Positions 1 to 6,161 of a DNA stretch of 11,281 nt are shown piece after piece (position 1 is the first letter of the stretch; each line of letters begins with the position of its first letter). Both the position numbers and the translations under genes were made by a program. The stretch comes from Bacillota bacterium (lineage in GTDB: Bacteria > Bacillota > Clostridia > Peptostreptococcales > Anaerovoracaceae). The DNA is taken from positions 1 through 11,281 of the forward strand of contig JAEEVI010000077.1 of assembly GCA_016287035.1 (NCBI GenBank), read 5' to 3'. The notes under the pieces are model-generated. The model was not told the DNA's origin and did no database searches. It saw only the letters and a list, made by a program, of their open reading frames with translations.

Positions 1-70
1 CGATATTGGACTCGAACCAACGACCTCCTGCATGTCGAGCAGGCGCTCTAACCAGCTGAGCTAACCGCCC
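1..70 (-). tRNA. tRNA-Val (anticodon GAC), 3' end cut off by the window edge
   Basis: The reverse complement folds as a tRNA. The acceptor 5' strand is GGGCGGT, the D arm is GCTC/GAGC with GG in its loop, the anticodon stem CCTGC/GCAGG is perfect, the variable loop is short, and the T arm has a TTCGAGT loop. The last acceptor bases, the discriminator and any CCA lie left of base 1. The seven-base anticodon loop is TCGACAT, so the anticodon is GAC (plus-strand 34-36), which reads GUC/GUU valine codons. A35 and C36, the main valine identity bases, are present. Odd feature: position 33, almost always U in elongator tRNAs, is C here (plus-strand base 37 is g). The rest of the fold is regular, with only G6-U67 and G49-U65 wobbles, so this does not look like a decayed tRNA. 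Confidence 0.93.
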
Positions 71-114
71 ATGTCGCCATGGCGCGCGCATCTGAAACGG
101 TGTGCGCAAAATGT

Positions 115-143
115 ATATTACAATAGCGACGGCAAAATTGCAA
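115..143 (-). promoter_or_regulatory. Probable sigma-A promoter for the tRNA gene
   Basis: Read on the minus strand there is TTGCAA (138-143), a 17-base spacer, and TAATAT (115-120). Transcription would start near base 108, about 38 bases before the first tRNA base. Both boxes are imperfect, but spacing and position fit. The 71-184 gap between tRNA and methyltransferase contains nothing else I can support, and I see no clear terminator after the methyltransferase, so read-through into the tRNA is possible. Confidence 0.5.
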
Positions 144-184
144 GAAGAATTTGTCCGCGGGCGCGCAAACAGTCAAAAGGCCGG

Positions 185-1060
185 CTACAGGCTTCCGATA
201 TACTCGTACTCCGCTCCGGCAGCGTCCATGCGGGCCCTGCAGATATCGACCGCCGCGGGGCTGCTGTCGCATATTATGAAGCTCCTGCCGCAGGCGTGGG
301 CGGCTTCGGCGAGCGTTCCTGATCCGGCGAACAGATCGGCGCACAGACCGCCTTCCGGGCAGCAGCTCTCTATAAGGATGTTCAGCAGCGCGAGCGGCTT
401 CTGCGTCGCGTAGCCCGTGCGCTCCGAAGACGTCCTTCCGACCATGTCGACGCTTAGGACGTCCTTTCTGTTGACCATGGTGTACCAGCGGCCGTCCTCG
501 TCCTCAAATTCCTCGACGCCTTTGAACCTGTACGGTTTACCGCCCCTGTTGTACGATCTCTCCTTCGCCGGGCGGAAATAGTAGTCCGCGGTCTTCGCGT
601 AAAGGAGTATGTTGTCGTGCTTGCGCGCGAAAGAGCGCCTTCCGGCGCCTCCCGACTTGTATGCCCAGATGAGCTCGTTTACGAACCTGTCAGCGCCGAA
701 CAGCCCGTCGAGCATCACCTTTACGTAGTGGACGGCGTGCCAGTCCAGATGGACGGCGATGAGGCCGGTCGGCTTCAAAAGGCTGCGCATCGCCGAAAGG
801 CGGGGCCTGAGCATGGCCAGATACTCGTCCATGCCCCCTTCCCAGCGGTCGGTATACGCGTGGACGCGCTCCCCTCCCCGCGCGCCCGGTCTCGCGCTGT
901 AATCGCTGCCGCTGAAATACGGCGGATCTATGTATATAAAATCGATAAGCCCCCCGGCGCGTCCGTCCTGTGACGGATGCGCGGCGAGGAGCTTTTCAGC
1001 AAGATCGAGGCTGTCGCCGAGGCATATGATGTTCTTTCCGCTGAAGCGAATGCCGGCCAT
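185..1060 (-). CDS. Beta-class DNA amino-methyltransferase (N6-adenine likely), orphan in this window
   Basis: A 291-residue protein that should transfer a methyl group from S-adenosylmethionine to the exocyclic amine of a base in a specific DNA site. Visible landmarks in order are GDSLDL near 15-20, the catalytic DPPY motif IV at 45-48, a KHDNILLYAK stretch at 147-156, TQKPLALL (motif X region) at 219-226, and the SAM-binding motif I ADLFAGSGT at 241-249. Motif IV before motif I is the order of the beta class (N6/N4 methylase family, related to type III Mod proteins). DPPY rather than SPPY favours N6-adenine over N4-cytosine, but this is inference. Residues of about 110-205 probably hold the target-recognition region. 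It is near the short end for the family. The ATG start follows the upstream gene's stop by 5 bp, with a weak ribosome-binding site (TAAGGG). No restriction endonuclease is visible, so a regulatory or protective role is as likely as restriction-modification. Target sequence unknown. Confidence 0.88.
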   Translation of the reverse strand: MAGIRFSGKNIICLGDSLDLAEKLLAAHPSQDGRAGGLIDFIYIDPPYFSGSDYSARPGARGGERVHAYTDRWEGGMDEYLAMLRPRLSAMRSLLKPTGLIAVHLDWHAVHYVKVMLDGLFGADRFVNELIWAYKSGGAGRRSFARKHDNILLYAKTADYYFRPAKERSYNRGGKPYRFKGVEEFEDEDGRWYTMVNRKDVLSVDMVGRTSSERTGYATQKPLALLNILIESCCPEGGLCADLFAGSGTLAEAAHACGRSFIICDSSPAAVDICRARMDAAGAEYEYIGSL

Positions 1061-1065
1061 TGCCC

Positions 1066-1488
1066 TTACTTGTTAAGGATCTCGTAATTATCTATATATT
1101 CGCCGAGCTCCGAGGGATCGGCGGAAAGGCTCACCACGAAATCCGGACCGTATTTTTCGGACGCCAGAGCGAGTCTTCCGAGGAATACCTCGAGATCCTC
1201 GAGCTTTACGTCGGCATGCTTGAGTATGCTGTCGATGAAGATCGTCTCTATGTCGTGATCCTGGCTGATTATTCCGTAGATAAAGCCTATATATTCGTCC
1301 GTATTGGTTATCAGCTCGTAGTCTTCCATGCATACCACCCTCATGCGGTAGCTGAGATCGTACATGAGCCTCGAATCCTTGTTGATGAACACGATGCTTC
1401 CGTTCGCTGAAGCCACGGCGCTGTTAGCCATGTGCACCATAGTCTTGGTCTTCCCGGAACCTTTGTGTCCTACCAGTAATTTAACCAA
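1066..1488 (-). CDS. Small P-loop NTPase-like protein of unknown function
   Basis: A 140-residue protein with a Walker A motif GHKGSGKT at 7-14 and a Walker B-like strand ETIFID at 81-86. A strand with a polar end, VVSLSADPSEL at 118-128, follows. There is no signal peptide or membrane segment. It is a compact ATP-binding fold without any recognisable catalytic or DNA-binding module, and resembles short clostridial proteins sometimes annotated, doubtfully, as PilT-like ATPases (from memory, not a search). The start is TTG, chosen because GAAAGGGGG lies 9 bases upstream and the Walker A then sits at the usual distance from the N-terminus. It is first in a two-gene unit with the methyltransferase 5 bp downstream and has a near-consensus promoter. 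A partnership with the methyltransferase is suggested only by the spacing. I do not know its function. Confidence 0.75.
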   Translation of the reverse strand: MVKLLVGHKGSGKTKTMVHMANSAVASANGSIVFINKDSRLMYDLSYRMRVVCMEDYELITNTDEYIGFIYGIISQDHDIETIFIDSILKHADVKLEDLEVFLGRLALASEKYGPDFVVSLSADPSELGEYIDNYEILNK

Positions 1489-1547
1489 CGGGATGCGCCC
1501 CCTTTCATATTATGCCTGCGCGGCGGCATCGAATATTTTATGCTTTA

Positions 1548-1576
1548 ATTATATATTCCCGCAGATCTTTTCTCAA
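1548..1576 (-). promoter_or_regulatory. Sigma-A promoter for the P-loop/methyltransferase operon
   Basis: On the minus strand: TTGAGA (1571-1576), a 17-base spacer, and a perfect TATAAT (1548-1553). Transcription would start near 1541, giving a leader of about 53 bases to the TTG start at 1488. This is the best match to the sigma-A consensus in the window. Confidence 0.75.
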
Positions 1577-1583
1577 GGTCAAA

Positions 1584-1590
1584 AGGAGGG
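1584..1590 (+). promoter_or_regulatory. Strong Shine-Dalgarno not belonging to an annotated gene
   Basis: AGGAGGG lies 7 bases upstream of an ATG at 1598. It is the strongest ribosome-binding site in the window, yet the nearest large gene (comEC) starts 80 bases further on. It would serve the 14-codon frame 1598-1642. Confidence 0.5.
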
Positions 1591-1597
1591 AAATAAA

Positions 1598-1642
1598 ATG
1601 TATTTATTTCCATTTATTGACATATGCTCCGCGCGGATATAA
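1598..1642 (+). CDS. Possible 14-residue small ORF or leader peptide before comEC
   Basis: The frame reads MYLFPFIDICSARI and ends with TAA at 1640-1642. The only support is the excellent Shine-Dalgarno at 1584-1590 with ideal 7-base spacing; no homology is known to me. The first half is hydrophobic and the codons are AT-rich, unlike the GC-rich genes around it. The comEC promoter boxes (1617-1622 and 1640-1645) overlap the end of this frame, and the upstream -10-like TATATT at 1552-1557 has no good -35 box. It may be a leader peptide, the stump of a deleted gene, or chance. There is no run of one amino acid that would suggest classical attenuation. Confidence 0.28.
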   Translation: MYLFPFIDICSARI

Positions 1643-1645
1643 AAT
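1617..1645 (+). promoter_or_regulatory. Sigma-A promoter for comEC-holA-rlmN
   Basis: A perfect TTGACA (1617-1622), a 17-base spacer, and TAAAAT (1640-1645). The predicted start near 1652 leaves a leader of only about 18-19 bases before the comEC ATG. It is divergent from the leftward promoter at 1548-1576, and the two -35 boxes are about 40 bp apart. Confidence 0.7.
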
Positions 1646-1670
1646 CGACTCACGATGCGGCACGTAAACT

Positions 1671-4091
1671 ATGAGAAGACCTCTTGCGGCGGCACTGGCG
1701 GCGCAGTGCCTCGGGATACTGACAGCCTATTACGCTCCGCGCGCAGCGCTTGTATTGTGGGCCGGCGCGGGCGCCGCGCTCTGCCTTTACTGTCCCGCGG
1801 GCAGGCGCGCGGCGGCGGCCCTGGCCGCCTTCGCGTTCTTTTCCGCGGGTCTCTTCTCGATGTACGCGAAGGAGCGCCGGCCCTCTGCCGCGGCGGAATT
1901 CGCGGGAAGCGTCGTCACGGTCAGCGGGACCGCGAAAGGCATCGCCGTAAAAGACGGCTACGTCGCCGTTACCCTGCGGGCTGAAGCCCTGATCGTCCCG
2001 AAGACGGGAGAACGCGCCGTGCTGCGAGAAAACGTGCTGGTGCGGGCAGACGGCCTCGACGGCCCGCAGGCGTACGACCTGCCGGGAAGGCTGGTATCAT
2101 TTACAGGAGAGCTCTCGCTCCCGGACGGGCGGCGCAATCCGGGAGGCTTCGATTACTCGCTGTACCTTAAGGGGCGCGGCGTGCGGACCATCCTCTCCGC
2201 GTCCTCCGGCAGGATGGAGGCCGGCAGGGTTCGGTCGGGCTTCCTGCACCTGCTGTCGGCCGAAAAAGGCCGCTTTTTCGGCGCCGCGGCGCCCCTCATG
2301 GATAAAGATGCCTTCGGCGTCACGGCGGGGCTTCTTTTCGGCGAAAAAGGCTTTATAGACAGCTCCGACTACGAGGAGTTCCGAAAGACAGGGACGGCTC
2401 ACGTGCTCGCGGTGTCCGGCCTTCACACGGGGATGCTGTACGCCGTCATACGAAAGCTCTTCGCAGGGCGCAGGAACGCCGCGTCGACGATCGTCTCCGC
2501 CGCCGCGCTTTGCTGCTACGCGGCGCTCTCCGACTTCTCCGTATCGGTGCTCCGCGCGTGCTGCATGATCTTCCTCGGCATGGCCGCCTTCCATATGCGC
2601 AGGCGCTACGACATGCTGAGCGCGGCGTCGCTCACCGCTGTCGTCTTCACTCTGGCGGATCCGTATCTCGTCTTCGACTCCGGCACGCGCCTGTCGTTCC
2701 TCGCCGCCTACAGTCTCGGAAGCGCCCTGCCGTGGATGGAGCTGAAGCTCCTGGAGATCTCCGACAGGCTGCGCAGCGAGCTCTTCTTCTCCTTCTCGAG
2801 GGCCGCGGCGCCAGCCGCCGCGATATACGCCGGAATGACGCCGCTCCTCGTCTACACCTACATGTACTTCTCGCCCTTCACCTTCCTGACGAACCCCGCC
2901 GCCGCGTTCATCGCGGGACTTCTGCTCCCCGCGGGGCTCGCGCTTTTCGCCGTATGGGAGCTGTTCGGCAAAGGCATCCTTTTCGCCGCGGGCTGCGGCG
3001 CCGCGAACGGGCTCGCGCGCTCGCTCCTGGCGCTCTGCTCCCGGGCGTCTTCGCTCCTGCCGTCGTTCCGCTGCCCGGCGCCTCCTTTAGGCGCTCTCTG
3101 CTGCTATTACCTGCTGTTCTTTTTCTTCTTCTCCGAGAGCCGGTACATATTCTGGAGAAAAAAGGCATACCGGCCGCTGGCGCTGTGCTTCGCGGGGCTG
3201 CTCGCCGCGGGCTGCGCTCTGCCCTTCCTTTTCGGAGAGACTCAGAGCCCCCTGCCGTGGAAGTATAACGAATACGCGGCCTGCTTTCTGGACGTCGGTC
3301 AGGGCGACTGCATACACCTGAGAAGCGGAAAGACCGACATCCTCATAGACGGAGGAGGCAGCCTGCTCTCGAACACGGCGGAAAAGACGCTCGCGCCTTA
3401 TCTGCTGAAAAACGGCGTCCGAAGCGTCGACGCGGCCGTGATAACGCATCCCGACACCGATCACAGCCTCGGTATCGCGCAGCTGTCACAGATCATGGAG
3501 ATAGAAACGGTGTTTCTGCCGGAAGCGTTCAAAGACGAGGACCTTTCCGGTTTCAGATGCGGCAGCGCCGCCTTGCTGTCAGCCGGCGACGAGCTCCGCG
3601 CCGGCGGGATCTCGCTGAAGGTCCTCTGGCCCGAAGAGGGCGGGTCATACGTGGACGCGAACAGCGCCAGTCTCGTATGTCTGGCGGAAACGAAAGGCGC
3701 GAGGATACTGCTGACAGGAGACATACCGTCGCGGGTCGAGGAAAAGCTGGCCGCCGGGGCGTTCGCGGAATATCTGAAGGCGGATATCCTTAAAGCGGCG
3801 CATCACGGAAGCGCCGGATCGACGGGAGAGACGTTCCTTGCGGCCTGCGATCCCGCGGCGGCGGTCATTTCCTGCGGCAGGGGGAATCCGTACGGCCACC
3901 CCGCCCCGCGCGTCGTTGCATTGCTGTCGGATTCGGATATAATAATATGCAGGACCGACGAAGACGGCGCCATCTGCCTTAAGGGCTCGAAAGACGGCGT
4001 CATGGAACTTGAAAACGCGTCGGGAAGGAAGAGATGGCATATACGAAGAGAAGCCCCGAACATCCGTACAGGACCTTTTTCAAGACGCTGA
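1671..4091 (+). CDS. comEC: ComEC/Rec2 competence DNA-uptake channel
   Basis: An 806-residue polytopic membrane protein expected to carry single-stranded DNA across the cytoplasmic membrane during transformation. Hydrophobic segments open the protein (about 5-60). An extracytoplasmic OB-like region follows (about 75-180). The channel core holds the family signature AVSGLHTG at 247-254, with further membrane segments to about 520. The C-terminus is a metallo-beta-lactamase-like domain: DVGQGD at 541-546, THPDTDH at 592-598, LLTGD at 680-684 and AAHHGS at 709-714. The metal-ligand motifs look intact, so nuclease activity is plausible. The ATG at 1671 is fixed on its upstream side by an in-frame TAA six bases before it, yet there is no Shine-Dalgarno, so translation may be weak. 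Its last 58 bp overlap holA. comEA and comEB are not beside it. A role limited to DNA uptake for nutrition or repair cannot be excluded. Confidence 0.95.
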   Translation: MRRPLAAALAAQCLGILTAYYAPRAALVLWAGAGAALCLYCPAGRRAAAALAAFAFFSAGLFSMYAKERRPSAAAEFAGSVVTVSGTAKGIAVKDGYVAVTLRAEALIVPKTGERAVLRENVLVRADGLDGPQAYDLPGRLVSFTGELSLPDGRRNPGGFDYSLYLKGRGVRTILSASSGRMEAGRVRSGFLHLLSAEKGRFFGAAAPLMDKDAFGVTAGLLFGEKGFIDSSDYEEFRKTGTAHVLAVSGLHTGMLYAVIRKLFAGRRNAASTIVSAAALCCYAALSDFSVSVLRACCMIFLGMAAFHMRRRYDMLSAASLTAVVFTLADPYLVFDSGTRLSFLAAYSLGSALPWMELKLLEISDRLRSELFFSFSRAAAPAAAIYAGMTPLLVYTYMYFSPFTFLTNPAAAFIAGLLLPAGLALFAVWELFGKGILFAAGCGAANGLARSLLALCSRASSLLPSFRCPAPPLGALCCYYLLFFFFFSESRYIFWRKKAYRPLALCFAGLLAAGCALPFLFGETQSPLPWKYNEYAACFLDVGQGDCIHLRSGKTDILIDGGGSLLSNTAEKTLAPYLLKNGVRSVDAAVITHPDTDHSLGIAQLSQIMEIETVFLPEAFKDEDLSGFRCGSAALLSAGDELRAGGISLKVLWPEEGGSYVDANSASLVCLAETKGARILLTGDIPSRVEEKLAAGAFAEYLKADILKAAHHGSAGSTGETFLAACDPAAAVISCGRGNPYGHPAPRVVALLSDSDIIICRTDEDGAICLKGSKDGVMELENASGRKRWHIRREAPNIRTGPFSRR

Positions 4092-5077
4092 ACAGCGGCG
4101 TCTTTCCGTCCGTCATACTGCTGTGCGGCGAAGAGAGGTTCCTCATAGACTGGGCCGAAAAGTCGCTCCGCGAAAAGCTCGTAATGCCTGCGGCGGCGCA
4201 GCTCGACGAAACGATACTCAGAGCCGACGAAACGGACGCGGACGAAGTGACGGCCGCCTGCGAGACATTCCCGATGCTCTCGGAGCGAAAGGTCGTGGTC
4301 CTCAAAGACCTGGACTTCTCATCGTCTGACGCCGCGCAGCTCGCGGAGACCGCCGGAAGCCTTCCGGAAAGCACTCTGCTCATAATAACCTGCGGCAGGC
4401 CGGACAAGCGGAAGGCGCTGTACAAGAGGATCGAAAAGAGCGGTCTTATCTACGACTTCTGTCCGCTCGACGAGACAGCGATAGCGGGCTGGGTGTCAAA
4501 GAGGCTCGCGGCGGCCGGAAAGAGCGCTTCCCAGGCCGACATAGTGCGCTTCGCGGCGCAGGCCGGATACTTCGACCGCGACAGGAGCTACGGTCTCTAC
4601 GATCTCGAAAACGACGTCAAAAAAGCGTGCCTTCTGCACGACGGCAGCACGCTCAGCTTCGAGCAGCTGTGCGAAGCATCTTCCCCGGAGGGCGAGAATT
4701 CAGTGTTCGCGCTTTTGGACGCGGCGTTCTCAAGCAAAAAAGGAAAGGCTTACAGGCTCCTCAACAATATCGTTTCGGCCGAAACGCCGTCCAAGCAGGA
4801 CAGCGCGGTATTCAGGTTCCACGCGCTTCTGTGCTCCCAGCTGGAGATAATGCTGGAAGCGCGCCAGCGCATGGAGGCCGGGCAGAGCCAGGCCGTCATC
4901 CAGCAGGAGACCGGCATACATTCATACAGGCTGCAGAAAGCTGTCGAAGCTTCGTCGCGCCTTTCGACGGCGAGGCTCGCGGCGGCGCTCGCAGGCGCCT
5001 ACAACGCGGAAAAAGACATAAAAGGCGGCCGCATAAACGCGCGGCTGGCTATGGAGCTGTTCATTGCAAAACTATAA
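4034..5077 (+). CDS. holA: DNA polymerase III delta subunit (clamp loader)
   Basis: A 347-residue protein, the usual length for HolA. In the clamp-loader complex with tau/gamma and delta-prime it opens the beta sliding clamp. Family features are VILLCGEERFLID at 27-39, FPMLSERKVVVLKDL at 79-93 (the clamp-contact region of delta), ENSVFALLDAA at 221-231, and the closing helix with KGGRINARLAMELFIAKL at 330-347. As expected for delta there is no complete Walker A motif. The ATG at 4034 is preceded directly by GGAAGGAAGAG inside comEC. No later Met precedes the conserved CGEE strand, so the 58-bp overlap with comEC seems real. comEC followed by holA is a common arrangement in Bacillota. The gene is probably co-transcribed and translationally coupled with comEC. 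Confidence 0.94.
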   Translation: MAYTKRSPEHPYRTFFKTLNSGVFPSVILLCGEERFLIDWAEKSLREKLVMPAAAQLDETILRADETDADEVTAACETFPMLSERKVVVLKDLDFSSSDAAQLAETAGSLPESTLLIITCGRPDKRKALYKRIEKSGLIYDFCPLDETAIAGWVSKRLAAAGKSASQADIVRFAAQAGYFDRDRSYGLYDLENDVKKACLLHDGSTLSFEQLCEASSPEGENSVFALLDAAFSSKKGKAYRLLNNIVSAETPSKQDSAVFRFHALLCSQLEIMLEARQRMEAGQSQAVIQQETGIHSYRLQKAVEASSRLSTARLAAALAGAYNAEKDIKGGRINARLAMELFIAKL

Positions 5078-6086
5078 ATCGCTCACAAGGCAGCAGCGGA
5101 CGGAACTGATCGTTTCGCTCGGCGAAAAGCCGTACAGAGAGAAGCAGATCCACCTCTGGATATGCAGAGGCGCCGAAAGCTTCGCGGACATGACGGATCT
5201 TCCCGGACCGTTCAGGGAAAAGCTGTCGCGGGCCTGCGCGTTCGAACGCGCGAAGGTCGCGCGCCGGCAGCTCTCGGAAGACGGCACCCGGAAATTCCTC
5301 CTCGAGCTTTCCGACGGCGCCATGGTCGAAGCCGTATTCATGAAATACGAATACGGAAATTCCGTATGCCTTTCGACTCAGGCCGGCTGCGCCATGGGCT
5401 GCCGATTCTGCGCTTCCGCGATAGGAGGAAAGCAGCGCGATCTCGCCGCCTGGGAGATCCTGGACGAGTATTTCGTCTGCCGCCGCGAATGCGGCGAGGA
5501 TATCGGCCATATAGTCCTCATGGGGACCGGAGAGCCGTTCGACAATTACGATCAGGTGAGCGCGTTCATAGACATGGCCGCGGATCCCGACGGACCGAAG
5601 ATCGGAAGCCGCAGCATCACGGTATCCACGTGCGGGCTCGTCCCCGGGATCAGGCGCTTCGGGCAGGACCACCCCCAGGTCAATCTTGCCGTATCGCTGC
5701 ACGCCGCGACACAGGAGGAAAGGCTCGCGATAATGCCGGTCGCGAAGGCGTATCCCCTGCCCGAGCTGATCGGCGCGTGCAGGCAGCACGCGGAGCTCAC
5801 GGGGCGAAGGATAACGTTCGAGTATACGCTCATCGAAGGCGTGAACGACACGAGGGACCACGCGGAAAAGCTCGCCGCTCTCCTCAAGGGCATGCTGTGC
5901 CACGTGAATCTGATACCGCTGAACCCCGTCGCGGAGACGGGCATGCGCGGCGCGGGCCGCAAAGCGGCTCAGGCGTTCGCCGCCTCGCTGCGGAGCATGG
6001 GCATACCGGCTACGGTGCGGCGGCAGCTCGGAAGCGACATCGACGCGGCCTGCGGTCAGCTTCGCAGGCGCTGCGAAAGCAAATAA
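5064..6086 (+). CDS. rlmN: Dual-specificity RNA methyltransferase RlmN (23S rRNA A2503 / tRNA A37)
   Basis: A 340-residue radical SAM enzyme that methylates C2 of adenine at 23S rRNA position 2503 and tRNA position 37, which supports translation fidelity. The radical SAM cluster motif CAMGCRFC has its cysteines at 109, 113 and 116. C102 and C330 (in GSDIDAACGQL) align with the two cysteines of the methyl-transfer mechanism (C118 and C355 in E. coli RlmN). GTGEPFDN at 154-161 is the SAM-binding GEP motif. The N-terminal region has the family pattern YREKQIHLW. The start is TTG, 14 bp inside holA, chosen because GGAG lies 7 bases upstream and the N-terminus then has normal length. Without the Cfr-type A2503 C8 features I see no reason to call it a resistance enzyme. 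The terminator hairpin follows 3 bp after the stop. Confidence 0.95.
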   Translation: MQNYKSLTRQQRTELIVSLGEKPYREKQIHLWICRGAESFADMTDLPGPFREKLSRACAFERAKVARRQLSEDGTRKFLLELSDGAMVEAVFMKYEYGNSVCLSTQAGCAMGCRFCASAIGGKQRDLAAWEILDEYFVCRRECGEDIGHIVLMGTGEPFDNYDQVSAFIDMAADPDGPKIGSRSITVSTCGLVPGIRRFGQDHPQVNLAVSLHAATQEERLAIMPVAKAYPLPELIGACRQHAELTGRRITFEYTLIEGVNDTRDHAEKLAALLKGMLCHVNLIPLNPVAETGMRGAGRKAAQAFAASLRSMGIPATVRRQLGSDIDAACGQLRRRCESK

Positions 6087-6089
6087 AAC

Positions 6090-6120
6090 AAGAGATCTGC
6101 GGGAATGCCGCAGATCTCTT
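6090..6120. terminator. Bidirectional intrinsic terminator between convergent operons
   Basis: AGAGATCTGCGG (6091-6102), a 5-base loop, and CCGCAGATCTCT (6108-6119) form a perfect 12-bp stem, extended to 13 by A6090-T6120. For the plus-strand operon the tail is TTTCGTTTAT, a broken T run. Read on the minus strand, after the PBP gene, the tail is GTTTTATTT. It lies between rlmN (stop 6086) and the PBP stop (6162), so one hairpin can end both transcripts. Confidence 0.88.
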
Positions 6121-6161
6121 TCGTTTATACGGTCTGTGACGGTCAGGACCGCGTGCGAGCG

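Noticed and set aside
75..84. Palindrome CGCCATGGCG near the tRNA 5' end
   Set aside because: Ten bases with no T tract and no paired copies; expected by chance in GC-rich sequence, and not placed to act as a terminator.
1..1060. Genomic island inserted at the tRNA carrying the methyltransferase
   Set aside because: Integration normally uses the tRNA 3' end, which here points left, away from the methyltransferase. No integrase or repeat of the tRNA end is visible.
2097..3268. Several 80-250 codon frames inside comEC
   Set aside because: GC-rich alternative frames with low-complexity Arg/Ala content and no plausible start sites.
5061..6139. Long frames on both strands over rlmN (280 codons on minus, 325 on plus)
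   Set aside because: Shadows of rlmN, which has all catalytic motifs in its own frame. The translations are Arg-rich and show no family features.
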